DNA of 64,000 nt from Nymphaea colorata (GCF_008831285.2 NC_045144.1:2296001-2360000), one strand, 5' to 3'. Positions 10,552 through 22,194 are shown, numbered from the stretch's first letter. Notes: generated by a model not told the origin, from the sequence alone. Made by a program: numbers and translations.

Positions 10552-13500
10552 TTTTTTGATATGTCAACAAAGAACCTATAAACAGGAAAAAAAGCATGAA
10601 AATTTTCAATACTACAGTAAAAGCAAGCTAAGATCTAAGAGCACATCTTTGGATGAGAAATAGGAGAATGAATTCGAAAAGCATGGGAAATAGGCAAATA
10701 AATGAGATAGAACACTCAACAGCTATGAACTATGCAGCATGAAAATGTGACATATACAGAGCAAGTGTGTTTGCAAAAATTACATAAGAATCAATTTGCA
10801 ATTTTAGATGCTACCATCATGCATGCAATCACATGAGCATACTGTCCAAATATGCAAAGCACCAACACCATAATTGCAACCCATACTATGTGCATGCAAT
10901 TACTGGTGGTAAAAAGAAGCTGAACAAGGCAACCACGATGTACTTATTTTGGCCTTGAGCTGAAAGCAAAGCAAGCCAAGGATTAACATTGTTTGGAAGC
11001 TGATTTGAAGTTAGGCCTCTCTCTCTCTCTCACACGCACACACATGTGCGCATATATATGAAAAAGCGCAAGAGGCAATTGAAGCAAATTGCAGACAAAT
11101 ACCCCCAATAATCAAAATTTTCAATCAAATTCTTCATATTGCATTTTCTATTATTTGATTGTAAATTCTCAAGGCCTACAACCATTAATTTTCATGTACA
11201 TCTATAACTCTTTTATTTCAACATCTTTCTAAAATATAATACTTGTACCAAAGCCCATAACTTCTGCTGTTCAAAGAAGCTGAATAAGATGATCTCGATG
11301 TATTTAAGTTGGCCCTGAAATTTTATGTATATAAATATATATAAATATATATATATATATATACACACACAGAGAGAGAGAAAGAAAGTGAACCATGACT
11401 CCATGATTTATTTGTCAAATGGACAGCTGATCAGAGCTGCCCGCTCTTTAGTCCGAACAGCCCACGCTGTCCATTTGTTTTTTTTTTTTCTTTTTTCCTC
11501 ACACTCTCTCTGCCTCCCTTCCCCAACTCCCCCTCCTCATCTTCAACACCGGTGGCACCCACCCTCCGCCATCCCGACGGAAGCCTGGAACACCAGTGTC
11601 AAGAAATGGCACCGGCGGCTGCCTCTCCCCTTCCCAAACTCCCTTATTTCTTTTAACAATAAAAGGGTGGAAAACTCCACCCATCTTGGCCGCCGCTGCC
11701 TGGCGCCTCACCAGTCCCACGGTGGGCCCACCAGTGAGGCACCGGGCGGCAGCAGCCAAGATGGGTGGAGTTTTTCACCCATCTTCTCTTAAAACGGAGA
11801 AAACTATGAAAGTTGGGGAAGGGGATGAGGCAGCTGCCGGTGCCATTCCTCGACGCCGGCGGCTGTCGGTGATGGTGGATCAACTTGGAAAGGGAGGGGG
11901 GAGTTGGGAAAGGGAAGAGAAAGTGGAGGGAGAGAGGAACAAACAGGGAGAGAGAAGTGAGAAAAAAAATAAAAAAAAAGAAACAAATGGACATCTTAAC
12001 GGCCAACGGCTCTGATCAGCTATCCATTTGACAAAAATATGTTAAGAGTCATGGTTCACACACACAAACACACACACATATATATATAGGATTATAGGAT
12101 TTGTGGATTTTTCTGTCTAGGTTTGGATGGAGAAATCCTTTGGCCTCTAACAACACACTGTCCAATGCAGTGCATCAGGTGGCCGTGATTAGACGGAAGA
12201 CAAATTGTCTGGAGGATTTCAGCTCCTCTATATATAGTGAGTGTTTATTTATTGTTTTGGGTGACCAACTAGCAGTTTTTATGACTGTAACTTTTCCTAA
12301 CTGCCGCTATGACATGACTAAAGTATTTATCAATAGATAGATGCATAGTGATGTAACATCTGGTAGCTATATGTACACAAATTTATTATAGTTTATACAA
12401 CTCTTGTAAGAATTGATTCAAGAGCCGAATTGGTGAGGCAGCTGATTCAGTGAATCGGCTGAATCAACTATTTGGCTGAATTTGTTGGGACCATACAAAA
12501 TTATTTTTCAAACATAACTGAAAATTTAAAATAAAAAATTCTTAAAATAGTAGAAAAATTGTTTAAGATCAATACATGGCACTCTTGAACCAGCCACAGC
12601 ATCACATATGTTCGCTAATGATTCAATTTGCATGGACCAACTCAGACCAACTTTAGTCACACCCCTTTATACTAATGAAGGTACAAATACAATGTGCCGA
12701 TAATCATAAAAGCAAGCTGCATCAACTCAATCTGAGTACACATAGGTTCAGCACATTTTCATCACAAAGTAGGAGACCTTGGACTGTATATTCCTGAAGC
12801 GGGAATCCAATTTTCTGAGTTGTAAGGTTTTGGTACAATGCAGTACATTGACTATGAAAGCCCTTGAGGAAACTTGCTATATGTCATCAGCACATTATTC
12901 AAAACCTATTTGCTCACCAACATCACAATTGCAGCATAAATGTAGGAAAAAGTGACTTTTTATCTAAATTATCTAGCTAATAACAAAAGATAGATGTGCA
13001 TAGAGTCTAGACATCAAAATGAATGCACGTGTGCAACTGTCTATGTGTGTACTCTGTGTGTGTGTAGTGAAAAGAAGACAAAAATTAAATTGGAATAAGC
13101 TGATCTAGTAGAAATTTAGACAAAAAAGAGCACAGGGTCAATTGTGCATTGGCTGCACCCACTGCTTTCACAGCAGGCCAAAGGCTATAGTGTTCTGAAG
13201 TGGCAAAACAGCTGTGGTAGCCTTTAAGTATGTGAGAAGCAGGACCTCGGTGAGAAAGATTCCAGGAAAATATCCATCCATAAATGCTATGGAGCTGAAT
13301 TACAAAGTACTCTACTATGAACGCAAAATATTAAAGTTCATGAACAATGTTGTGTGTCCTTCAAAATATCACAAAACATCAACTAACGTATGTTTAGGAA
13401 GGCAGTAGATGATTAATTTGAGATTAAAAAGTATTAAGCAAATTAGAGCTCATTCCCAAACTGTTATCGGCCAAACTTCAACGATCCAGCCCGTATAAGA

Positions 13501-14542
13501 TAATTTATGTCGTCCAAGATATTTGTCAGACTCAGATACCATGTAACAATTAACAAGCAGAATCCAGTTCATGAAAAGGAAAACGTAAGAGCACTTTGAA
13601 GAAAACAATCATCCGTCCAAAGAAAACAGATCAGTTGTCTTGACCCTAAGCCTTCCACCTTCAGGCTAGGGGTGCGCATGGTTCATCGCCTAGCTCGGAA
13701 ACGGATCCAAAATCTACAGGAGGCATCTACTTTCTGCTAAACTCGAGCAGGATGTGCTGTCTACCGTGCAGCTGATGATGAATAGAAAAAGAATGGGGCC
13801 TGACCTAGAAATAGATCGGCCATCTACATATACATATATAGAAAAACTGGATAGTGGATAGAAAATAAGCTTACAAAGGTTAGACGCAGAAGATACTATG
13901 AAGACGAAGGAAAACAGTTAGCAAGCACATTAGGAGGAAAGGGGATGACAAGCAAGATACTAGAATTAGTCATTGCATCAACAAAGGAACAAAGGGATCA
14001 GTATCGCAACAATTAAGATTGAAACCCCCAACTTATGAAACACCACCAAAAATCTACAATAGCAGAGAAGAAATGAGGCCTTCCTAAATCAGATGGGAAT
14101 AACGATCTAACTCTTTGACTCATGAGAAAGGAAGAAGAAAACAATAGGGGAATCGAACAGTGGCTGACGACTCATTAGGCCTCAAATTCATAAACAATAA
14201 AGTTCAAAAGAAAATGTAAAACGTAATAGCATCCAAAACTTTCGACGTTCAACGAAATAGCGGACCAAACATTCCCCGCATCAATTGCCCACAGAAGGAA
14301 TCCGATCAAAGAGGAACATCAAATCGCACTATCTAAAACTTCAAGAAACACGGTCTAATCAAAGTTCCCGGCAGTCGCCACTGGAGAAAGACAAAGTCAA
14401 ACGAGCCGACAAAGATCAACCATTAATGATCCACGGAAGAATAAAGAAAATTCTAATTTCAAAGCAATGAAAATGTAAATCGGAAGGCATTGGGGCAAAT
14501 AGAAGGTGATCGTTCCAAATAGATCCCTGCAGAGGAAACACC
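10552..14542 (-). other. probable 5'UTR intron of the ANTH gene, with leader exon edge
   Basis: Just before the start codon on the minus strand, TTTTTTCCTGTTTATAG (ending at 10576) is a good splice acceptor, leaving a 24-bp leader before the ATG. A matching donor is ACAG/GTGTTT at 14542/14541, with a second option GAG/GTAGAT at 14570/14569. Between them lie about 4 kb with no coding sequence: AT-rich DNA, CT and AT microsatellites near 11020 and 11336-11361, and a 672-bp foldback. Introns in the 5'UTR are common in plant genes of this kind. The assignment rests on splice-site sequences and on the promoter-like region beyond; transcript data are not available here. Confidence 0.5.
11388..12059. 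repeat. 672-bp foldback (long inverted repeat)
   Basis: The outer arms are GTGAACCATGACT at 11388-11400 and the complement at 12047-12059. Next come TTTGTCAAATGGACAGCTGATCAGAG on the left and its near-complement around 12010-12035. The arms continue through CAAATGGACA, T-rich/A-rich tracts, CT-rich/GA-rich tracts and CCACCCATCTTGG/CCAAGATGGGTGG. They meet at the palindrome GGTGGGCCCACC (11721-11732). Each arm is about 335 bp and the two match well. The arms carry apparent open frames of up to 155 codons on both strands, which I regard as by-products of the composition. Outside the arms lie CA/GA and TA microsatellites. It may be a foldback transposon or the remains of a tail-to-tail duplication. 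Confidence 0.8.
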
Positions 14543-14746
14543 TGTTTGTGCGAAAAAGACTAGATCTACCTCTAGTGGGAGTGAACTCTGCCGATTGGCC
14601 GCAGATCTCGCAGATCTCTGGCCTTTCTTATCGCCCGCCGAAAAGCACGAAGATCAGATCCCCCTTCCTAATCGCGCGAGCAACCAGATGCCCGTGGACC
14701 TCAAATAAGAAGACACGATCATCAGGTCGCTCCGATCGCGTCGGTG

Positions 14747-14793
<47 letters not shown>

Positions 14794-14930
14794 CTATGAA
14801 AACATTTTGAAAAAAGAAAGGAGAATAAAATTGCGGGCAGAGGAGGTCGAGTTGGAAAGCACAAAACATAACATAAAAGCGCGTAGACTTGGACGCAGCA
14901 CTTCACATGGCAGCTCGAACTCCTCAACGA
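14543..14930 (-). other. candidate first (untranslated) exon of the ANTH gene
   Basis: This stretch is distinctly more GC-rich than its surroundings, and on the minus strand it carries a 40-bp CT repeat (GA at 14750-14789 on the plus strand). CT-rich leaders are typical of plant 5'UTRs. It is bounded by a TATA-like box upstream and by donor-like sites at 14541 and 14569. Open frames crossing it are short and low-complexity and are not taken as coding. Confidence 0.42.
14750..14789. repeat. GA dinucleotide repeat
   Basis: About 20 GA units without interruption, in the presumed 5'UTR of the ANTH gene. On the transcribed strand it is CT. Such repeats in plant leaders vary in length between individuals and can influence transcription. 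Confidence 0.9.
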
Positions 14931-14951
14931 CCGACTCTCTCTCTCTCTCTC

Positions 14952-14962
14952 ATATTTATATG
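14952..14962 (-). promoter_or_regulatory. TATA box candidate for the ANTH gene
   Basis: On the minus strand the bases ACATATAAATATG include TATAAATA, followed by a GA repeat and then the GC-rich leader. Initiation about 30 bp downstream would fall near 14925. The position fits a leader exon starting there, but nothing independent confirms it. Confidence 0.4.
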
Positions 14963-16526
14963 TATATAGATAGGTATAGATATGTCGTGAGGAAAATATT
15001 CGATTCTTTTAAATGGTCAAATGCGAGCTCCGCTCTTTGGCACAGTGAGAGAGGTGATCACGAGCAAGGGATGCTTGGCTAGACATGATGCTTTTCCATT
15101 ACACCCACACACACCCTGTTTAATGAATTTGAGCTTGACTCGAGCTGGTCTAGTTAAACGCAACTCATGCTTGATTTTTTTAATAATCAAGTTGAATTCT
15201 AATTAAAAAATTAATTCACTTGTTTAAACTAGTGAGGCTCGACTCGGTTCAACTCGATTAGAATTGAAGAAAAATAATATGTAGGATTTTCTTTAGGGCT
15301 AGCAAGTTAATTGGACGTTCAAAGTGCAAATCTGAGCGTCTCCAGCAGCATCAAACATATTTTTCCAATAACCAGCTCGGCTCGAGCCTTGCCGAGCTGA
15401 ATCGAGCTTCTTCAGCTTGAGGTGAGCTCGAGCTTGACTCATGCCCAAGTATGGCACTCAAGCCGAGTTTGAGTCAGTTCAACTCAGCTAGTGAACATTC
15501 ATATTATTGACACACACATGTGGTAGACAGAACAAAACCAAGCCCTTCCTTTTTAATATCTAACAGTAGATGAATACGATCTTAGGCCTGTTTTGGCGAG
15601 CAAAGTGAACTAAGTTAATATCATTGTTTGACTTTATGATAGTAACAAAAAATGAACGGCCCTTGTGACATGAAAATTTAAATAGTAAAAAAAAGTTAGT
15701 ATTTTTTTTTTTTTTTTTTATAAAAACAACTTGATGCTTTCTGTTAAACTCATATCATGAGTATTGTATCACCTCCATTGGATCAATATCCATCTTAAGG
15801 CACTCATTTAATTCTTCGGCTTTCTGAAATCCTCATTGGCAGCCCCCAGCGTGACCCTCATCACCGAACCCCACCAGTTTTTACCGTCGAAAAACCGTTG
15901 GTGTGGGAGTACGTACCTCAAACGAACAATCACATACATCCACACCATTTGAGAGTTCACCATCATACGTCACCAATGGCAATGGCTACCCAACGTTGTA
16001 GTTGGTGTGGGCAATTTCTCATACCAGCCCACAAAATTTACATATAAAAATTTCAGTTTTTTTACATATGAGTTACCCTTAAATATTTTGAATTTAAACA
16101 TTGAGTGTCTCTTAGGGCATTGTGGGTGCGCCTCATCATCTACTTCCCAGAAGTCTCTTCGTTTCCAACTTGTCTAGCTAGTCTCCAACTTTAGATGAAT
16201 TGAATTTACATTGAATTATACTCTCCTTTTCATTCCTTTTGTTTGCAACCAAACATGTTTTTTTTTTATATATTTTTATTTCTTTCCCATCCTTCTTGAT
16301 CAACCAACCAAACATAGAATTGACTACCCTCCCTCCATCCAAACGAGCCCTCAGTTCTTTGGCACTAATCTATGGATGCCTGAGCTATCTTCTCTACAAT
16401 AATAAACCCAGCTCTAAAACTGTTATACTTTTGTCTGGTACGAAAGTAGAAATTTTTCATTGGAGGGCCAAACTATAGCTTTCAAAATTTTTATACACAG
16501 GATAAATGAAAAATTTTCACACACAC

Positions 16527-16581
<55 letters not shown>

Positions 16582-16675
16582 AAAATCTATCGAGCGGACA
16601 TGGCCAGTGTGGTCTGTGGGTCCTAAAAGTGGGCATCGGATCGGGTACCCAACCCGATTGGGCCCAAGTTTGGCC

Positions 16676-16690
16676 GGGGGGGGGGGGGGG
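16676..16690. repeat. run of 15 G
   Basis: Fifteen consecutive G residues follow TTGGCC inside the GC-rich edge of a short repeat. Runs of this length are rare and are prone to sequencing and replication error. Confidence 0.9.
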
Positions 16691-17330
16691 AAGTTTGCCC
16701 GATAAGTTTTTAATATTATTATTATTTTATTTATAATATATATTTTATTATTAAAAATATATTTTATATTCAAAAAAATATTTTATATTTTTTTAAAAAT
16801 AATTTTTATTTTTTATTTGAACTGGACTAAGCCCAAACTCGGGTTTCAAGCATCAGGCCGAGCTGGGGCCGGCCCAGTCCTAATGGGTCCCCCTTGACTA
16901 GCGGTTTGTGCCCACACGGTGCAAGTGGTATAGCTGTGGCACAACAATGATTCAGCTTAATCAAAATATGTTTCTTCTAACAACGCAATCATATGATTAC
17001 ACGTCCCATGTTAAGTTACAGAAAAAAGCAAGCACGTTAGTATGTTAAGTTGTCCGCCTTCGTCTCCAGCCCAAGGTAATTTGAATCTCTATGTCTCTCT
17101 CCTAAACCAGTCCCACGGTCTGATTTTATCTGTGAGATAGAGAGCTGAGAGAGAGAGTGTGTGTGTGTGTCATTTAGTTAAGTTAGTTTTATGCATGGGG
17201 CTGCACATGAGCTGAGTACATTGTTTGAGCTTGACTTGACTCAAAACACTCGAACTCAAGCTTGGCTCTAAGGAATGGGCTTGAGCTTGACTCAACTATA
17301 CATTGTCATGTTCGAGCTCGACTTGGTTAA

Positions 17331-17430
17331 CTCATTTCTGTTAACATGTCTCATTTATTTTAACTCGTCTACTTGTTTAACTCATTTCTGTTAACATGTC
17401 TCATTTATTTTAACTCGTCTACTTGTTTAA
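17331..17430. repeat. perfect 50-bp tandem duplication
   Basis: The unit that begins CTCATTTCTGTTAACATGTC occurs at 17331-17380 and again, identical, at 17381-17430. The identity implies a recent event inside an old repeat. Confidence 0.9.
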
Positions 17431-18470
17431 CTAATTCAACTGTGATGAACTGGTTTACATAGTCGAGCTGCGTGGTGCTTAAACTAGTTGATTAAGTTCT
17501 TACAACTCAAACTTGACTCATTTAACATTTCAAATATAAATTTAAACTCGAGCTCGAGCTGAAGCCATATGTCAAGCTCGAGTCGAATTTTTTCAAGCGA
17601 GTTTGAGTTGAGGCTGAATTAACTCTACTCGTCGTGCAAACCTCATCGTTCTCTCTCTCACCTTCTACCATTTTTTACTTGAACCCAACGAACAGGTTAG
17701 GAACATGCCAGATCCACGTTGAATGGCTTCTTCAACAAGAAACTTTTTTTTTTCCTTTTTTTCTTCCATGGAATGAAATTCAAATTTAAATTTGGATAAA
17801 GTAAATCCTATGCCATATCCAAATCCATATCGAATTCATAATCTGAATCCAATCCATTTCATGTCTTTAGAATAATAATGAAACTAAATACTCTCTTTTA
17901 AACCGAACCCAAACTATATTATGGACATTGAGTATATGATATTTATTAAAATTATATCTGACTCCAAATCCGGTTTTACTTGAACCCCAGAAATCCAATC
18001 TTATCTGATATCATTTCTTATATCTGAATCCGATCTAAATTTTTTATCAGATATCAAATTCTTTTCCATATCCAATTTTTCATCAGATATCAAAAAATCA
18101 GCTCAGAATTATCTGCTTTATTTAAGAAACTATGTTCCATTGGTCCTTGACCGCGCACCAAAAGGCTTGACCAGGGGAGTTTTCAAAAATTTTCATTTGA
18201 CCCCATAAAATTTTGGAAAATCATATAGTAACATCCTTAAAGAGAACCGAGCTCATCCTTAGTTTGGGGAGCAAGTTACAAACCCCAACTAAGAGCAAGT
18301 TACAAACCCCCCCCCCCAAAAAAAAAATGATATAAAACTAGTGCCGGTGAAGGATATCACCGCTGTACGTATCCCCCACTTTCAAAATCATCACCGACCT
18401 ATAGTGGTGAAAATAGTCGTCGTTATAGCTGGTTGATTTCACTTGTGGTGGTACTTTTCACCGCTATTCC

Positions 18471-18572
18471 ATTCCATAAATAGTAGCACCCAACCCTTTA
18501 TATATAGCCCTCTAATGCCCTCACCCCGGAAACTAGTGTAAAGTGCATGTGATATGCTTCTAGTATAAAAAA
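18471..18572 (-). pseudogene. mitochondrial carrier pseudogene, exon C
   Basis: The minus-strand reading gives ISHALYTSFRGEGIRGLY, which corresponds to the matrix-loop segment following the second carrier signature in plant mitochondrial substrate carriers. Directly after this, two extra bases in a TATATA stretch shift the frame; the alternative frame then reads KGLGATIYGM, the expected continuation, followed by a stop. The upstream edge of the exon is diverged and no clear acceptor was found. Confidence 0.55.
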
Positions 18573-20044
18573 ATTCATAAACCCTAGTGAATAGCTCATA
18601 GCTATTGGCATACAAAAAGTTGCATTGAATGGGCAGTGTCCTGCCTATCACTATATTATTTTCTCAATCTCATGTTGAAAATTGACCATAAGTTATGCAT
18701 TTTCACGCAGAACATGCCAAGTTCCATATACAAATTTTATGGCACTAAAATCTCAAAGCATAAAGTAGAAAGGCAACATTCAGTCTTGTAGCATGGAAAG
18801 GCAAAGTGCATGAACAGAAGCAGTTGCAGGCTTGCATTACAAAAATGTGCAACTCACCCTTAATATAGAGATCTTAACTTCAATGCTTTAAATCATCTTG
18901 AATATTTCATGCACCCTAATATTACAATAGATTTACTTCAATATTAATTAAAATTCATTTTCTACATGTTTATGTACAAGTTATTAGCACAGATACCCCA
19001 CAAAACATTTTTGTAGGGAAAAATGTCAAAATTATAAACCAGCATTTTTCTTGCTTCTTTCTATGCACAAGACAGGAAGTAGCGAAACTGTTTTATACCA
19101 AAAAATTCCTGAACTGCTAATTTCTTCAATTTCCTTTATTTTCAAATACCCCAAAATCCCCTTAAATCTCTGCATACACGGTATTGTCTGACATGGGTTG
19201 TTATCATAACAATAAAGTGTGATATTGCATCATATCAGATGATAGGGTGCAATATGAGCACGTTACACCCCTGCAACAAAAGACCATAACGCATTTCCCT
19301 ATAGGCTATAGTTATGTCATGCATTGTAATGGATCCGACACTACAATATGATGCATAGAATGCTGCTTGATCAAGAAAATCAATTTCTAAACAAACATCT
19401 AGCACAAGTGACAAAATACTTGGGACTACTTTGTCCCATTTACTGAATATACTAATAAAAAAAAAAGGTACGCAAACACAAATGCCATAAAATTTAAAAT
19501 TGAACAGATATCTAACAAAAAAGTTACCTAGGAAAGAATACCAAAACAAAAGGAAATGAAAAAGAGACAAACACAACCACAATAAAGCCTAAACTGAACT
19601 AATAACTAACCCCACGGGTACTTAGAAAATGTTGACTCTTTATACTGTAGCTGATTGAAGTTCACGCCACTACTTTATTCATCTGAGCAAATGATTACTG
19701 ATACATGAATCATAAAAAATAAAAGAATGCATGTTCTTGTTACTATCCAAGCAAGTCAAACAAAAAAAAAAACATTGGATATAAACAGACATGGGCTTTG
19801 ATGACATCAATTAGTTCAACTGGCAGGCGTCTGAAGTCTTAAATCATTAATAAAAGATTCAAAACAAAGACAACATCACTAAGTTAGTATACTCTTAACT
19901 TCCAGGCATAGGTTTACTCCTTCGATATTGGCAATGAACTTGTTTACTTGAGAAGACAAATAAAGCATGAAACTATATGAAAACATTGGCTTCAACAATT
20001 ATCTCAAGCAGGAAAGGAAAGGATGCAAACTACAAACACATCAC
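18573..20044. other. intron-like AT-rich DNA within the carrier pseudogene
   Basis: Between exons C and B nothing else coding was recognised. The stretch is AT-rich without notable repeats. It is probably intron of the former carrier gene. Confidence 0.5.
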
Positions 20045-20194
20045 CTGGGCAGCTAGCCGTGTTCTAACAAGGTCCAGTGGGTATGACATAGAAGCTGCTG
20101 TTATTCCTGACAAACCACCATCCACAAGGTGTACAAAAAGGTCTGCACTTACACTTTATCGCTGTTTTTCCAATCCAGGAATTGACTGCATCAA
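20045..20194 (-). pseudogene. mitochondrial carrier pseudogene, exon B
   Basis: This 150-bp block reads LMQSIPGLEKQR, a stop, then SVSADLFVHLVDGGLSGIT and SYPLDLVRTRLAAQ. The PxDxxR signature of the mitochondrial carrier family is intact. The closest recollected relatives are the plant carriers of the At3g53940/At3g55640 type. The acceptor ATTGCAG and donor CAG/GTGATG are both well placed. The stop at 20158-20156 lies where a Glu codon would be usual, so a single base change may have created it. Confidence 0.72.
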
Positions 20195-20286
20195 CTGCAA
20201 TCTTCCATTATTCATCAATAGGAGCCCATTAAAAATGGAAAAAAAGTACAGTTTTTGAGGGGAAACTAAAACTTAAATATACTGAC

Positions 20287-20461
20287 ATTTGTATTTTTCA
20301 TATGTATAAAAGCTGATACAGGAGTAAGGAAGGCAATGAACTATTGTAACCAGATTTCCCTTCCAAAATGTTCTAAGTCTTTCCTCATAAACAGTGCGAG
20401 AAGCCTCAAGCCATATGCTAGCCTTGCTTAGAAGAGCAACATCAGGGTGCATACCTTGCAC
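20287..20461 (-). pseudogene. mitochondrial carrier pseudogene, exon A
   Basis: The minus-strand reading is QGMHPDVALLSKASIWLEAS, RTVYEERLRTFWKGNLVTIV and FYTYEKYK. This is the first matrix loop and third helix region of a mitochondrial substrate carrier (FWKGNLVT and the FYxYExYK helix end are characteristic). The acceptor CTTTTCTCAAG precedes it and a donor-like GTCAGT follows. This exon itself has no stop. The exons before it, with the first PxD signature, were not found, and copia II lies upstream, so the gene is probably truncated. Confidence 0.7.
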
Positions 20462-21404
20462 TTGAGAAAAGGAATGACAGAATCACAACAGGAGAAAATA
20501 TAATGAGACTAAACCAAAAAAATGAGTACATATAAAAGTGTAACATGAGAATAACAAGGAAAACAGCAATCACCTTATTATATGTTGGTTAAACAGTTGA
20601 TATAAACAAATCTCAAACAAAATAAGTTTGAGCACTGAGACCAAAATCAAGGTCATGCTTATATAACACATATATAATATAATGGCAGAACTTAGTCTCA
20701 AACAACAATTTCTTTCTCAAACAGCAATTTCTTTTATTTCCTAAGACATCAATTCAAGATAAACGTTTCATAAAGGAGCTTACTTTGGTCACTATAGCGA
20801 GATACTAGCCGTACCTCTCAGAAACGTGCCCACACTCACAGGCCAAGTGTCAATCACTCGTCCAACTATAAAATCAAAAACAGATTATGGAGATAAGTTC
20901 TGCTTTGGTTTCTTCTTCTTTCCCTCTTTGTTATGTATACCTTCGATATAGAGGCCTTTATCCTCCAAACTCCCCCCTCAAAGCTAGAACAACTCCTTGG
21001 TGGCAACAAGAAATAATCTAGAAACACCATGACCAGAAAAGAAAATTGAACTTCATAAGGTTATAAGCACTAGTGCCTCTATTGCTATAATGGTCACATT
21101 TATTAGACTTCATTACAATTTACAGAAGCTCTACTGCTATACTGTGAAGTTTGCCAATAACATAAAAAAAAAAAAAATTAGTGCATGTAGACCAATGTTT
21201 TCTTGGTAAAAAATCAGAAACACCCAGTCAATATAAAAAAAATCATCCAATAGACCAAAAATTGTTTCTAGATAGCCTTTTGTACCTCATTATTCTAGAA
21301 TAGAAATCTGTCCACGTTGAATAGTACAATCAGTTTTAAAAAACAAAAAAAAGAGTAAAAACCTAAAGTGATTTTCGTCTTAGATATGGACTAGACGGAC
21401 ATAG
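20462..21404. other. non-coding DNA between the carrier pseudogene and copia II
   Basis: AT-rich, with no recognised exon of the carrier and no other gene. It may hold intron remains of the carrier gene. Confidence 0.5.
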
Positions 21405-21736
21405 TGTAAGATTTTGGGTATCAAACTATAACCCACGATCAGTTTCAGCAAAGGAAAGGCTAAGGGAGAGTACAAGAAAAGAGAAATGAGAAAGGGAGGT
21501 GGGTCTTTACATTATCACGCAACCCATTTATATAATGATCCATCTACACAATTTACAAGAATATAGAATGAAACAATCACAATGATCTAGAGTCTAGAGT
21601 GAAGCAACACAATAATCTAGAGTCTAAAGTGAAGCGACACAATAATCTACAGTTTAGAATAAAACAGTTACAAAAATTACAATCATAACCCTGCCTAGAT
21701 AAATGTGATCAAACATAGTTAGATGTGTTCTTGTCA
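21405..21736 (-). repeat. 3' LTR of copia element II
   Basis: Starts TGTAAGATTTTGGG and ends TTGTCA, followed by TCCTCCCTCAAGTTG, the complement of a polypurine tract. It matches 26084-26378 along its length. Near 21585-21660 it has three tandem copies of a ~30-bp unit (AATAATCTAGAGTCTAGAGTG-like), where the other LTR has two. On the minus strand this is the 3' LTR. Confidence 0.85.
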
Positions 21737-21828
21737 TCCTCCCTCAAGTTGTATATGGTTTTGCACCACGTACAACTTGCCTTTTAGAAACCAGAATCGT
21801 TGTGTCGTTAGTCCTTTTGTAAATAAGT

Positions 21829-22194
21829 CTACAACTTGTTCATATGTATGAACATAAATAGGCTGAATCTCCTTGTCTTCCACTTTTTGTCTAATAAAAT
21901 GTTGGTAAATCTCAATGTGCTTTGTTCGACCATGTTGTATGAGATTAAAAGCAATGTTAATAGCGCTTTGATTATCGACATTAACATTGATATTTTAATC
22001 TTTTCTCCAATGCCATCTAGCAAATGTCTAAACCATGTAACTTCAGCAATACCAGTAGCCATACAACTATATTCAGCTTCCGTGCTAGATCTTGCCACTG
22101 CCTTTTGCTTTCGACAACTCCAAGACACAAGGTTACGTCCAATGAAAATACAAAAAACCAAAAATAGACTTTCTTTGAACGGGATCTCTAGCAC
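21829..22194 (-). pseudogene. copia II RNase H fragment
   Basis: The frame includes FIGRNLVSWSCRKQKAVARS and STEAEYSCMATGIAEVTW, characteristic of copia RNase H, then a segment where CDN and neighbouring motifs are lost to frame changes. The end of the frame lies near the polypurine tract at 21737-21750. Confidence 0.8.

Larger units (their letters stand above)
14963..18440. other. repeat-derived non-coding region
   Basis: No gene was seen. Two stretches (about 15120-15500 and 17190-17640) share GAGCTCGAGCTTGACTC-like phrases and appear to be copies of one repeat family. A stretch at 16620-16880 has GC-rich ends and an AT-rich centre. Around 17780-18110 there is a field of degenerate repeats built on AATCCGAATCTGATAT-like words. 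Microsatellites: TA at 16528-16577, GT near 17157-17170. A C/A run lies at about 18308-18327. Confidence 0.6.

Noticed and set aside
11325-12015. Several open frames of 60-155 codons on both strands
   Set aside because: They lie inside the foldback; the inverted arms and skewed composition produce similar frames on both strands.
14628-14927. Open frame with Leu-Ser repeats
   Set aside because: It is produced by the CT dinucleotide array in the presumed 5'UTR.
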